Shown here: piece by piece, positions 24,233 to 33,508 of the stretch
How the letters are laid out: each line of letters opens with the position of its first letter
Position numbering within the stretch: the first letter of the stretch is position 1
From: an uncultured Armatimonadota bacterium
GTDB taxonomy: Bacteria > Armatimonadota > Fimbriimonadia > Fimbriimonadales > GBS-DC
Length of the DNA stretch: 34,587 bases
Reading direction: 5' to 3'
NCBI GenBank assembly: GCA_937139515.1
Contig: CAKZQI010000062.1
Location: 1-34,587 of the forward strand
Program-made: the position numbers and the translations under genes
Notes under the pieces: generated by a model
The model's input: the letters and a program-made list of their open reading frames with translations, nothing else
What the model was told of the DNA's origin: nothing
Databases searched by the model: none

Positions 24233-25351
24233 TTAGCAACCGCTTCCGAAGTTAAACAGCACCACCAACAGGTCGGCGTCGTCCACAATGCCGTCGCCGT
24301 TGATGTCCTCCGCACCGCCTTGACCGCCGAAGGCAAACAACACGGCAAGCAGGTCGGAGTCGTCCACACACCCGTCGCCGTTCACATCGCCCTCAACGCG
24401 GGGTATCTCACCCGCTTGTCCACCGCCACCCATCTGGATAGCGACCAGCTCGTGTCCCGCAGGGATTTGGAAGCGCAGAGGCACTTCAGAGTACCCGGTA
24501 TCGATGGGACGAATCGGTTCACCCACATTAGGCAGTGGGATGTCGGAAAGGTCGCCTGTGGCAAACGCTTGTGATACGCGACCTGCCTGATACTCCAGTA
24601 TCAGCTCGCCCGACACCCCGCCCACAATGTCTCCATCCAATCTGATACGAAGCGAGCCAGCGTCGTGGGTGCCGTCGCCATCCAAGTCGTTGTCGGGGAT
24701 AATCTCGAGGGAGCCTTGGGTGTTCGGTCGAATGGTGAATCCGTAGGTCGTCAAGTGGAACAAGGGAATATCGATGATACGCCCTGAGGAGTCACGAACC
24801 TTGAGCTCTACGGGGTCAATCATCTGGGTCTCACACCCTGCTGCCGCACGGTCTTGGATAATCGGTTGCCACCCGATTTGACCACCCTGCACATTCTGCA
24901 CGCCGATTACGACCGAGGTTGAACCCCACCCGCCAGCGCTATAGCCGCGGCAGAAAGCGCAGGCACGCCCCAACACTTCGTGGTAGCCCGTGTAGCAGTT
25001 AGTATTAGGATCTTGGTCGATAAAAATCTGGGCGACAGCGGAACTAATCGCACAGGTCTGCTGATTCGGACCGAGCAGCTGGTTCGTGACGGTCTGGGTT
25101 TGGCTGAAGGGGGTGGGCGGAATCGTGAAGTTCATCGAGCCTGCGTTGGTGTTGGTGCTGGGCGGGTTGGAGACAAACGCGTTGAGGTTCCAATGCCAAG
25201 TGCCGTTCGCAATCTGCCCCGAACTCAAGCAGAACCTGAAGTTGTGGCGTACCTGGAAGGAACAGCATCGTTCTTGTTGTGCCATTGCTGGCACGCTCAG
25301 CGCACAGAGCGCTCCGATCGTAACTCCGAAAAGCCAGTTCTTGATGCGCAT
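24233..25351 (-). CDS. Secreted protein with two C-terminal dockerin-like repeats
   Basis: A 372-residue exported protein. The signal peptide ends near VPAMAQ (residues 20-25). The body is unrecognised and contains ten cysteines (29, 30, 41, 100, 119, 131, 134, 173, 328, 372), suggesting disulphides. A calcium-type DNDLDGDGTHD segment lies at about 220-230. The C-terminus has two dockerin type I-like repeats, GDVNGDGCVDDSDLLAVLFA (321-340) and DINGDGIVDDADLLVVLFNF (349-368), ending GSGC. Similar tails are, from memory, common on Armatimonadota secreted proteins and may be a sorting or anchoring signal. GGAGG lies seven bases before the ATG, after a folded leader. Confidence 0.82.
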   Translation of the reverse strand: MRIKNWLFGVTIGALCALSVPAMAQQERCCSFQVRHNFRFCLSSGQIANGTWHWNLNAFVSNPPSTNTNAGSMNFTIPPTPFSQTQTVTNQLLGPNQQTCAISSAVAQIFIDQDPNTNCYTGYHEVLGRACAFCRGYSAGGWGSTSVVIGVQNVQGGQIGWQPIIQDRAAAGCETQMIDPVELKVRDSSGRIIDIPLFHLTTYGFTIRPNTQGSLEIIPDNDLDGDGTHDAGSLRIRLDGDIVGGVSGELILEYQAGRVSQAFATGDLSDIPLPNVGEPIRPIDTGYSEVPLRFQIPAGHELVAIQMGGGGQAGEIPRVEGDVNGDGCVDDSDLLAVLFAFGGQGGAEDINGDGIVDDADLLVVLFNFGSGC

Positions 25352-25365
25352 AAGTCATCCTCCGT

Positions 25366-25485
25366 TCTGTTTAATGCTCATACGAGGAAAAATTCACCTC
25401 GTTTGATGAGCAAAGCCTAAATGACCACGGCAATTTTTGTGCCATTCAAGCACCCCGTAGCCTTTAGGTCAGCCGATTCACAGAA
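25366..25485 (-). promoter_or_regulatory. Structured three-way-junction leader of the dockerin-type gene
   Basis: On the minus strand, TTCTGT (25480-25485) pairs with ACAGAA (25366-25371), which directly precedes the GGAGG ribosome binding site. Between them one long hairpin uses CCTAAA/TTTAGG and CTACGG/CCGTGG with a GTGC/GCAC cap. A second (25375-25412) has a 13-bp stem, TGCTCAT/ATGAGCA plus ACGAGG/CCTCGT with a 3-base bulge. The whole resembles a riboswitch-type junction next to a translation start. No known class was recognised, and a promoter further upstream was not clearly found. Confidence 0.5.
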
Positions 25486-25579
25486 AAAGGAGCGTCTTGA
25501 GACTCGCTCTACCTTTCGTAAATCTTTTTCCTAAGACGCCCATGTTTGGGTCTGGGTTCCCGAAAGTCTCTGGAATCGT

Positions 25580-25587
25580 GGTATAAT
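25580..25587 (+). promoter_or_regulatory. Putative -10 box (GGTATAAT) of the CAP-domain gene
   Basis: A perfect TATAAT preceded by GG, 150 bases upstream of the CAP-domain ATG, followed by a short open frame (25635-25676). Because the hexamer is nearly palindromic, leftward use for the dockerin-type gene is also conceivable. No -35 consensus is visible. Confidence 0.5.
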
Positions 25588-25634
25588 ATGAGTCGCTGTG
25601 GCGGTGTTGTTCGGGTTGCGAAAGGAGTGGCTAC

Positions 25635-25676
25635 ATGAAGAGTCGCCAGCGCTATGCGAATGCGATTGTCGGGTGA
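25635..25676 (+). CDS. Possible 13-codon leader peptide
   Basis: An ATG at 25635 follows AAAGGAG with seven bases between and opens a 13-residue frame, MKSRQRYANAIVG, ending in TGA at 25674-25676. It lies in the leader between the TATAAT box and the CAP-domain gene, 60 bases before that gene's ATG. The good ribosome binding site makes translation plausible. It could couple or attenuate downstream expression, or be chance. Confidence 0.25.
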   Translation: MKSRQRYANAIVG

Positions 25677-25736
25677 ACAAGGCTGAAGAATCCTGCTCAA
25701 TATGGAATGACACTCCTGGCACATCAGGAGGAAGGC

Positions 25737-26738
25737 ATGAAGCGAGGCAGGACACTGACCCTTTGGATGGCACTCGTTTGGATTGGCGTGGCGATGGCGA
25801 ACGGCGACGCACCCTCTGCATTGTCTGCCGACATGTATTGGCGTGTGGCAGAACTGAACCAGATTCGCGTCGCTCAAGGACTGCCCCCCGTTAAGCTCAA
25901 TCCCGAATTGAGCCGAGCGGCAGAGACGCAGGCACACGAAATCCTACAGATGGGGCGCTGTAGCCATCTTGACCGCTGGGGGCGGCGCGCCGATGCACGG
26001 GCGATGGAGGTAGGCTACCACTACTTCCGATTGGGCGAGAACCTCGCTGCTGGACAGCGCAATTGGCAGAGGGCACTGACCGCTTGGCTTCACAGCCCGT
26101 CCCACCGTGCGAATATGCTCCGCCCTGACTACCGCGAGGTGGGGGTCGGTATGGCAGTGATGCCCAACAGTAGATACCACTACGCCTGGGCGCAGGTGTT
26201 CGGCACGCGCCCTAGTGTCTACCCCGTGATTATCAACCTGGATGCTCCCTACACGGATAGTCCTCTGGTGCAGATTTATGTTCACGGCGCGGGGTTTGCC
26301 GAACGCATGCGCCTCAGCCACGACGGCGTGAACTGGACCGATTGGGTCGCCCCTCAGGAATGGGTAGAGTGGCATTTGCCCAATCAGGCGGGGCTTCACA
26401 CGGTCTATGTGCAACTTCGTATCAGAGGGCGGGGATACGAATCACACGATAGCATCGAGCTCCGTTTCGGTGGGCAGCGGTCGCAGGTCGCGCGCCACAG
26501 TCAGGGCGAACACACGCTTAGCCCCCGCCTGCTTGAGAGCCTGCGCACAGGCGTCGAGGGTACTGCCCGTGGTGAACACATCGTCCACCAGCACGAGCGT
26601 GTGTCTGCGAACCTGTTCGGGCTGGACGACCTCGAACGCCTGCGCCACATTCTGGATTCGATGCACCCGCGAAAGCCCGACCTGAGGGCGACGGTAAAAG
26701 CGACGGCGCAACGACTGGGTCTGTACTGGAAGCGATAA
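25737..26738 (+). CDS. Secreted CAP-domain (SCP/PR-1-like) protein
   Basis: A 333-residue exported protein. The signal peptide covers about residues 1-21 (LWMALVWIGVAMA). A CAP domain spans about 35-158, with the motifs LNPELSRAAETQAHEIL, CSHLDRWG, RLGENLAAG and WLHSPSHRANML, including the conserved histidines and the GEN segment. A beta-sandwich-like domain follows (about 163-245, HTVYVQLRIRGRGYESHDSI). The last 98 residues (236-333) are encoded antisense to the 3' half of comF and have no recognisable fold, so the natural stop was probably lost near 26470. AGGAGGAAGG supports the ATG at 25737; an ATG at 25707 would spoil the signal peptide. Bacterial CAP proteins are extracellular with mostly unknown roles. 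Confidence 0.82.
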   Translation: MKRGRTLTLWMALVWIGVAMANGDAPSALSADMYWRVAELNQIRVAQGLPPVKLNPELSRAAETQAHEILQMGRCSHLDRWGRRADARAMEVGYHYFRLGENLAAGQRNWQRALTAWLHSPSHRANMLRPDYREVGVGMAVMPNSRYHYAWAQVFGTRPSVYPVIINLDAPYTDSPLVQIYVHGAGFAERMRLSHDGVNWTDWVAPQEWVEWHLPNQAGLHTVYVQLRIRGRGYESHDSIELRFGGQRSQVARHSQGEHTLSPRLLESLRTGVEGTARGEHIVHQHERVSANLFGLDDLERLRHILDSMHPRKPDLRATVKATAQRLGLYWKR

Positions 26739-27173
26739 CGCCTGCCCCACAAAGCACGCAAGCCGTTCCGACTGATTGAACCCGCGATAGGCACGACGGT
26801 TCCAGTGGATGGGCACGGGCACGAGGCTGTCAACCGTACCTGAGGTGAACCATGACGCACGCTTGAGCGCGTCACACAACAACTCGAAAAGGGGTTGCAC
26901 CGCCCGAAGCCATCGGCGGAACTTGAGGTTGAGAATCATCTGTCGAAGCGCGCCCTCATAAAACCCTACGCACAGGGCGCCGTCAAACCCATAATCCTCC
27001 GCAACGCAAGCGGGGCATTCACCATGCTGCACAATCGGCATCCCACACCGCTCGCAGGTCGGTCCCCGAATCAGGTTGAGCGTGGCTTCACAAACTGCGC
27101 ACAGGGGAGAAGCACTGAACCCCCCGCAACTGGTACAGCGCGGGGGATAGAGCCAGTCCAGCCAGGCGCGCAT
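26442..27173 (-). CDS. comF: ComF family phosphoribosyltransferase-like protein
   Basis: A 243-residue ComF protein, linked in other bacteria to DNA uptake or late competence and sometimes to DNA repair. Four CxxC pairs near the N-terminus (C13/C16, C25/C28, C40/C43, C53/C56) form zinc fingers. The phosphoribosyltransferase signature LVLVDDVFTTGST lies at 193-205, and VPVPIHWNRRAYRGFNQSE is typical. The gene starts 5 bases after the BON-domain stop with a GAGGGG site overlapping that end. Its last 297 bases are overlapped by the antisense CAP-domain reading frame. No other competence gene is in the window. Confidence 0.9.
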   Translation of the reverse strand: MRAWLDWLYPPRCTSCGGFSASPLCAVCEATLNLIRGPTCERCGMPIVQHGECPACVAEDYGFDGALCVGFYEGALRQMILNLKFRRWLRAVQPLFELLCDALKRASWFTSGTVDSLVPVPIHWNRRAYRGFNQSERLACFVGQALSLPVQTQSLRRRFYRRPQVGLSRVHRIQNVAQAFEVVQPEQVRRHTLVLVDDVFTTGSTLDACAQALKQAGAKRVFALTVARDLRPLPTETELDAIV

Positions 27174-27178
27174 CCCCC

Positions 27179-27415
27179 TCAGCGGAAGATGAGGTCAATC
27201 ACCACGTCCCGAATGCCAGGGCGCTGACGCAGGATACGACGAATAATCTCAATCTCGTGCTTGGGGTCGGCATCGTGCCCGCGAACGGCGCTCACCGTAC
27301 CCCTCAGGTAGACCACTCCGTGCGTTACATGCACATCCATCAGCGAAGTATCTAAGTGGCGTTTGCTAATCTCGCGCAGAACCATGCGCCTCATCTCAAC
27401 ATCTGCCAGTGCCAT
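27179..27415 (-). CDS. BON-domain protein
   Basis: A 78-residue protein consisting of one BON domain, with the pattern VHVTHGVVYLRGTVSAVRGH followed by an RQRPGIRDVVIDLIF closing strand. BON domains bind phospholipids or solutes and usually occur in exported proteins such as OsmY. This one lacks a signal peptide, so it is probably cytoplasmic or membrane-peripheral. GGAGG lies about eight bases before the ATG, and TACAAT (27433-27438, minus) could be its -10. It is co-transcribed with comF. Function unknown. Confidence 0.8.
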   Translation of the reverse strand: MALADVEMRRMVLREISKRHLDTSLMDVHVTHGVVYLRGTVSAVRGHDADPKHEIEIIRRILRQRPGIRDVVIDLIFR

Positions 27416-27462
27416 CGTTTGCCTCCGCCCCTATTGTACACCATTTTTCACGGCGAGCGTTG

Positions 27463-27470
27463 GGTAAAAT
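27463..27470 (+). promoter_or_regulatory. Putative -10 box (GGTAAAAT) of the metalloprotease gene
   Basis: GGTAAAAT is followed 7 bases later by the predicted transcription start near 27477, giving a leader of about 15 bases that contains the GGAGG site for the ATG at 27492. The same hexamer occurs at 22470. It is divergent from the BON-comF promoter. Confidence 0.45.
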
Positions 27471-27491
27471 TTCGCTATGGAGGCAACATCG

Positions 27492-30400
27492 ATGTTGAGA
27501 TACCGCCGATATATAACTTGGCTGTTTGCGTTTCTCCTAATTGTGGGTGGCTATGCACAAGACAAAGTGCTTCTCCAGTACAAAGGCAAGCCCGGACAGA
27601 CCATGCGCTATCGCCTCTCAGGCACGATTGCTGTGGAGGCGGCAGGACAGACCTTCAACTTGGAAATCACCTCGGTCTCCGTTCAGACGATTACAGCGGT
27701 CTCTCCAGAGGGCAATATCACTCAGGAGCAGAGCACCGAGTCGTATGAGATGACCTTCAACGGGCAGAAAATGCCCGCGCCTGATGAGGTGATTCAAGGC
27801 AAGACGAACGTCACCTTCAAACCCAACGGTGAGCTGATTGCGCGCGAGAGCACGCGTGAGGAGGAGGCTGAGGGTGACCAAGCACACCTCGGTCAAGCCT
27901 TCTTCGTGGTTTTCCCTCCCAATCCCGTCGGTGCAGGCAACAAGTGGAGCTACACCATTAGCGAGGATTCGAAACTGGGCACCGTGCCCGCCCAAATAGA
28001 CTACACGCTTCGAGGTTTTGAGACTTGGAAGGGCTTGCGTGTGGCACGGATAAAAAGCGTGTACACCGCTCGCGACGACAGCAAACTCTCTGCCGATATG
28101 GAACTGCTCGTGGAGGTGCGCACGGGCGACACAGTTTATGCCACCGCGAAGATAACGGGAATGAACTTCGGTGAAGGTGAAGCGGGCGCTTCTGCCAGCG
28201 CGCAGTTGGAGTACGAGCGCATCTCAGGTAGCCCGCTCCCCGAAGAAGCAAACGGCGCACAAGCTACTCCTGCTCAAACAACTGAGCAAAAGCCCGATGC
28301 TCAGCCTAACGAGCAGGCCAAGCAAGAAGAGAAGAAGGAAGAGCCAAAGAGGAAAGAGAAGACCATCGCTGAAGTCACCAAAGACTTTGAGAAGATGGAA
28401 GGACTGTTCACTCTGTATCGCAAGAAGGAACCCGCCAAAGACACGCTTTACTTGGAACTGCGTGAAGACCAGCTGGAGCGCCTCTACTTCTTGCAGTCCA
28501 CAGTCAGCGACGGTCTGCCCAGCTTCCTGTTGGCGCCTGGAAGCCCGATTAGCGACATTTTGTTCAAGTTCGTCAAGCGCGACGAGCAAATCTTGTTGGT
28601 GGTGCCCAACATCGGCTTCCAAGCTGACCCGAACACGCCGATGGGGCGCTCGGTGCGTCGCTCGTTCGCCGATGCCTTCTTAGAAGCCTTCAAGATTGAG
28701 GCGAAGGACGAGGAGGGCAAACGCTTCCTGATTGATGTATCCAACCTGTTCCGTTCCGACCTTATCCAGATTCAGCAGTTGGCGAGCATCGCCGCAGGTG
28801 GGAGCTACACGATTGACCGCGAGAAGACCGTGTACAATCAGGTCAAGGCATTCCCGAACAACCTGTTCATTCAGACCGCGTACCATTTCACGGGCGGTCA
28901 ACAGCGTGGGGGTGGTTTGGCGAGCATCTTGGGCGCGCTGGCGGGCGGTGCGAACCTCGCTGACCCCCGAAGTTTGCCCCTCACCGTGAACTACAACTTG
29001 TGGGAACTGCCCACCAACAACGGCTATCGCCCCCGCTACTACGACCCGCGCGTGGGCTACTTCACTGCTGAGTACACCGATATGAATGTGGAGGCGCCCG
29101 ACCAGACCAAGCGTCTCATCCTGCGCTGGCACTTGGAAAAGGCAGACCCCAACGCCGAACTCTCGCCCCCCAAAGAGCCGATTGTGTTCTGGCTCGATAA
29201 CGCCATCCCCCACGAGTACCGCGATGCGGTGCGTGAAGGTCTCTTGGAGTGGAACAAGGCGTTTGAAAAAATCGGTTTCAAAGATGCAATTGTAGTCAAG
29301 CAGATGCCCGACGATGCCGACTGGGACCACGCCGATATGCGCTATAATGTGATACGGTGGGTCTCTTCGCCTGCGAACGGCTATGCGGTGGCGCTGTTCC
29401 GAGCGAACCCACTCACTGGGCAAATCCTGAACGCCAGCATCACGATTGACGGCAATATGGCGCGCATCACCCGCGCCTCCTACCTGTACGACATTGACCC
29501 GCTCGCGGCGTTCCGCGAAGCGGAGAAGCGCGATTGTTGCCCCGAGCATCACAACCCCAATCACCCCAGCGCTTGTTCCTTCGCTCAGGACACGCTCCAG
29601 CGGGCGCACATCGGCTACCTGATGGCGAGCCTGCTGGCGCCGATGCGAGGCGCAACCAAAGTGAGCGAGGACGAGTTCGTTAAGGGCTACATCCGCTCGG
29701 TGACGATGCACGAGATGGGGCACATCTTGGGACTACGCCACAACTTCGTCGCCAGCCGTCTCAACACGATAGAAGACCTCAAAGACGGCAACAAGGTGCG
29801 CCAGCGCGGAACGGTCGCCAGCGTGATGGAGTACGACCCGTTCAACCAAGCGGCGCTCCACGCGCCCAACACGGTCTACTGGAACCCGACAATCGGTCCG
29901 TATGACTACTGGGCGATTGAGTATGGCTACCGTGTGTTTCCTGAAGCGAATAGCCCTGAAGCCGAGCGTCCCTTCTTGCTCCAGATTGCGCGTCGCAACA
30001 CCGAGCCAGAGCTGGCTTACGAGACCGACGATTATGCCGACCGCTTTGACCCCTATGTGACGCGTTTTGACCTCGGAAAGGACCCCATCGAATACTGGGA
30101 GCTGTTCCTGAAGGATACGGAGGCGCTGGTTCAGGTTCTGCCCGCGCGCTTCCCGCGCCCGAACGAGAGCTACCACGAGTTCACGCGCCTCTTCTTCGGC
30201 ACGGTGTCCAACTACAGCCGAGCGGCGACCCAGCTGGTGCGCTATGTTGGGGCGTTGAACATTCGTCGCAACTTCGCTTCGGACCCGAACAGCCAGCCCC
30301 CGCTCCAGCCGATGGACGGGGCGACCCAGCGTCGTGCGCTCCAACTACTGGCGACCTACATCTTCGCGCCGAGTGCCTTCAACTTCCCCAAAGGGGTGTA

Positions 30401-30941
30401 CCAACTGCTGGCGCCGACTCCGTTCACGGGGGCAGGGAGCGCCATTCCTGCTGATGCACCTGCGCGCGACTTCCTGAGCAACATCCAGCGCCTGACACTC
30501 ACACGCTTGATGTCGCCCGACACCCTGCGCCGCGTGGTGAACAACGAGTTTAAGGCAGTGAACCCCGATGAGGCGTTCACCCTCGCCGAGATGTTTGATA
30601 CTCTGCAAGGCGTTATCTGGGCGGAAGCTCAATCGAGCCAACCTGTGCCTGCGCTCCGACGCTTGCTCCAACGACAACATCTGCAGGCGCTGGTGGATAT
30701 GGTGGTGAAGCCGTCTGGGGTGCCCGATGACGCGAAGATGCTGGCGCGCTACCACCTAACTCAACTGCACGACCAGCTCTCGCGACAGCTCCCGAATGTG
30801 AAGGACACCTACACGCGCGCTCACTACGCCGACGCCATCGATCTGATTGACAAGGTGCTGGACGCCGAGTACATTCTGGGTATGCCCGAGATTCGGGTTC
30901 CTTCGTTAGCGGACATACTGGGTATCGGCAACCAGCCCTAA
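27492..30941 (+). CDS. Secreted zinc metalloprotease (DUF5118/DUF5117/DUF4953 type)
   Basis: A 1149-residue exported protein. A signal peptide covers about residues 1-22 (ITWLFAFLLIVGGYA). The N-terminal 240 residues form a beta-rich domain of unknown role, followed by a low-complexity charged linker (about 255-300, rich in Q, E and K). From about 305 the DUF5118/DUF5117 pattern starts (EGLFTLYRKKEP). The metzincin site HEMGHILGLRH gives H740, E741, H744 and H750, and SVMEYDPF downstream supplies a likely Met-turn. The ATG at 27492 is chosen over 27477 because GGAGG is eight bases upstream and the signal peptide follows. Substrate unknown; likely an extracellular or periplasmic peptidase. Confidence 0.87.
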   Translation: MLRYRRYITWLFAFLLIVGGYAQDKVLLQYKGKPGQTMRYRLSGTIAVEAAGQTFNLEITSVSVQTITAVSPEGNITQEQSTESYEMTFNGQKMPAPDEVIQGKTNVTFKPNGELIARESTREEEAEGDQAHLGQAFFVVFPPNPVGAGNKWSYTISEDSKLGTVPAQIDYTLRGFETWKGLRVARIKSVYTARDDSKLSADMELLVEVRTGDTVYATAKITGMNFGEGEAGASASAQLEYERISGSPLPEEANGAQATPAQTTEQKPDAQPNEQAKQEEKKEEPKRKEKTIAEVTKDFEKMEGLFTLYRKKEPAKDTLYLELREDQLERLYFLQSTVSDGLPSFLLAPGSPISDILFKFVKRDEQILLVVPNIGFQADPNTPMGRSVRRSFADAFLEAFKIEAKDEEGKRFLIDVSNLFRSDLIQIQQLASIAAGGSYTIDREKTVYNQVKAFPNNLFIQTAYHFTGGQQRGGGLASILGALAGGANLADPRSLPLTVNYNLWELPTNNGYRPRYYDPRVGYFTAEYTDMNVEAPDQTKRLILRWHLEKADPNAELSPPKEPIVFWLDNAIPHEYRDAVREGLLEWNKAFEKIGFKDAIVVKQMPDDADWDHADMRYNVIRWVSSPANGYAVALFRANPLTGQILNASITIDGNMARITRASYLYDIDPLAAFREAEKRDCCPEHHNPNHPSACSFAQDTLQRAHIGYLMASLLAPMRGATKVSEDEFVKGYIRSVTMHEMGHILGLRHNFVASRLNTIEDLKDGNKVRQRGTVASVMEYDPFNQAALHAPNTVYWNPTIGPYDYWAIEYGYRVFPEANSPEAERPFLLQIARRNTEPELAYETDDYADRFDPYVTRFDLGKDPIEYWELFLKDTEALVQVLPARFPRPNESYHEFTRLFFGTVSNYSRAATQLVRYVGALNIRRNFASDPNSQPPLQPMDGATQRRALQLLATYIFAPSAFNFPKGVYQLLAPTPFTGAGSAIPADAPARDFLSNIQRLTLTRLMSPDTLRRVVNNEFKAVNPDEAFTLAEMFDTLQGVIWAEAQSSQPVPALRRLLQRQHLQALVDMVVKPSGVPDDAKMLARYHLTQLHDQLSRQLPNVKDTYTRAHYADAIDLIDKVLDAEYILGMPEIRVPSLADILGIGNQP

Positions 30942-30970
30942 GGGGGTTATCACCCCGTCTTGTCCTCTAT

Positions 30971-30998
30971 CCCCTCTCCCTTAGCGTTGGGAGGGGGG
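30971..30998 (+). terminator. Palindromic repeat acting as a candidate terminator
   Basis: CCCCTCTCCC (30971-30980) pairs with GGGAGGGGGG (30989-30998) over ten positions with one G-T pair, followed by ATTATTT. It lies 30 bases after the metalloprotease stop and belongs to the same GC-rich palindrome family as 1-80. A repeat containing GAGCGAAGCGAGGAATCTC follows at about 31033-31110, overlapping the end of the frameshifted Uma2 reading frame. Confidence 0.45.
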
Positions 30999-31021
30999 AT
31001 TATTTCGGCATACAGAAGAGC

Positions 31022-31972
31022 TTACTCCTGTCTGTCATTCCGAGCGAAGCGAGGAATCTCAATAAAACCCCCAGCAGAGACCCTTCGCTGACGCTCAGGG
31101 TGACAAGGTGGGGTTTTCGGAATATCTAAGGGCACTCGGCTTGTGAAACAGAGGGTTGACACCTTCTGTTCGCTTCGAAATCCCTTGATAGTACCTACTT
31201 TTCCATGTTCACACCGCGTTGCTGGAGGAGGCTGCGAAGTCGCTCGAGCTCGGCTTCCGCTTGCTGTCTTAGTTGGCGTTCGCGTTCCAGCTCTGCTTCG
31301 TTTTTTTTTACGCGTTTCTTGCTCCGTCGCCAAAGCCATCTGCTCTTGGGCAAGGGCGCGCTGTGCCCATTCCTCACCTGTCAGAACCAGCTCGCCTTCT
31401 GGGTTGAAGAAGCGAAGCCAAGTCTCCTCTTGGTGAATATAGCTCCCTTGCCAAAATCCGATCCAGAGACCCAGCTTGTCGCTCCAGAGCCAGCCCTGCT
31501 CGTTGGGCGATTTGGGATGGTAGACCCCCTTCAGCAAATCGTAGCCTTCCAACTGCTTTGTGTCCCAGTCAAGCAGGTAATACTCCTCCGTGCCGAACAC
31601 TTCGGCGTAGAGCTGTTTTTTCACTTCGCGGTCTACCTTTCGGGTAGAGGGCGATAAGATTTCCAGAATCACATCGGGATAGCGTCCATCCTCTTCCCAA
31701 ACCACCCAGCAGGTGCGTCGCTTGTGAAGGTCAACCCCCAGCACCACGAAAAAGTCGGGACCGCGATACTCCGTGAGGTCGCCTCTGGAGACATTCTCGG
31801 CTTGGCGTCGGCTGAAGTAGACGAACATATTCGCCCCCACGAAGTAGTCGCTGCGCTCTCTCCAGTAATGGGCTAAACTCTCTATCAAAATTTGTTGTTG
31901 ATGACGGTGGTAGATGTTCTCCATCGGGATACCGTCCTCATCCAAAAGCGTGATTTCTGGAACTGTGACCAT
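31022..31972 (-). CDS. Uma2 family endonuclease, 3' end frameshifted at an A9 run
   Basis: A PD-(D/E)xK-fold Uma2/DUF820 protein. The core PDVILEILSPSTRKVDREVK and the following EEYYLLDWD match the family. ATG at 31972 fits the domain start. The frame is broken at a run of nine A (minus strand; 31301-31309). Removing one base gives a normal coiled-coil tail (ELERERQLRQQAEAELERLR) that stops at 31195, as in typical Uma2 proteins of about 259 residues. Read straight, it instead runs through repeat DNA to a stop at 31022 (316 residues) with a meaningless tail. Sequencing error, real mutation or slippage are all possible. The cellular role of Uma2 proteins is poorly known. Confidence 0.7.
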   Translation of the reverse strand: MVTVPEITLLDEDGIPMENIYHRHQQQILIESLAHYWRERSDYFVGANMFVYFSRRQAENVSRGDLTEYRGPDFFVVLGVDLHKRRTCWVVWEEDGRYPDVILEILSPSTRKVDREVKKQLYAEVFGTEEYYLLDWDTKQLEGYDLLKGVYHPKSPNEQGWLWSDKLGLWIGFWQGSYIHQEETWLRFFNPEGELVLTGEEWAQRALAQEQMALATEQETRKKKRSRAGTRTPTKTASGSRARATSQPPPATRCEHGKVGTIKGFRSEQKVSTLCFTSRVPLDIPKTPPCHPERQRRVSAGGFIEIPRFARNDRQE

Positions 31973-31988
31973 CGTCTCACCGTTGGGG

Positions 31989-31996
31989 AGTATACC
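31989..31996 (-). promoter_or_regulatory. Putative -10 box (GGTATACT) of the Uma2 gene
   Basis: Read on the minus strand this is GGTATACT, 16 bases before the ATG at 31972. A GGTGAG stretch between them could serve as a weak ribosome binding site. No -35 consensus. Confidence 0.4.
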
Positions 31997-32103
31997 CTGA
32001 GACAAGGATGCCCAAGCTACGAGCGAGCGGGACGCTCGCGCTCCCAGCATTTTTTATGCCCTTAGTGCCCTCCCCCTCCGCAAGCAGAGCGGGAGGGTGA
32101 GGT
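31997..32103. repeat. Truncated dispersed repeat and palindrome after thiC
   Basis: An inverted, shortened copy of the GGGAGCGCGGGCG family (about 32000-32056, ending CGCTCCCAGCATTTTTT) lies next to a CCTCCGCAAGCAGAGCGGGA palindrome (about 32075-32094). The palindrome lies directly after the thiC stop in the direction of transcription and may be its terminator. No gene. Confidence 0.55.
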
Positions 32104-32115
32104 CAAACGAGTGCG

Positions 32116-33453
<1,338 letters not shown>

Positions 33454-33508
33454 TTACGATGGACGCGGGCAGGTGTGTACGAGGGTCTGCGTGAGGAATG
33501 GTTCCATT

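Noticed and set aside
25371-25490. c-di-GMP-I (GEMM) riboswitch reading of the plus strand, because of GCAAAGCC and GGTCAGCCGA-like pieces
   Set aside because: The GGCAAACC part and the GAAA tetraloop are missing, and the element would point into the start of the opposite-strand gene. The minus-strand leader interpretation fits better.
28680-29723. Long minus-strand frame opposite the metalloprotease
   Set aside because: No domain, and it overlaps the HExxH region of a clear protease gene.
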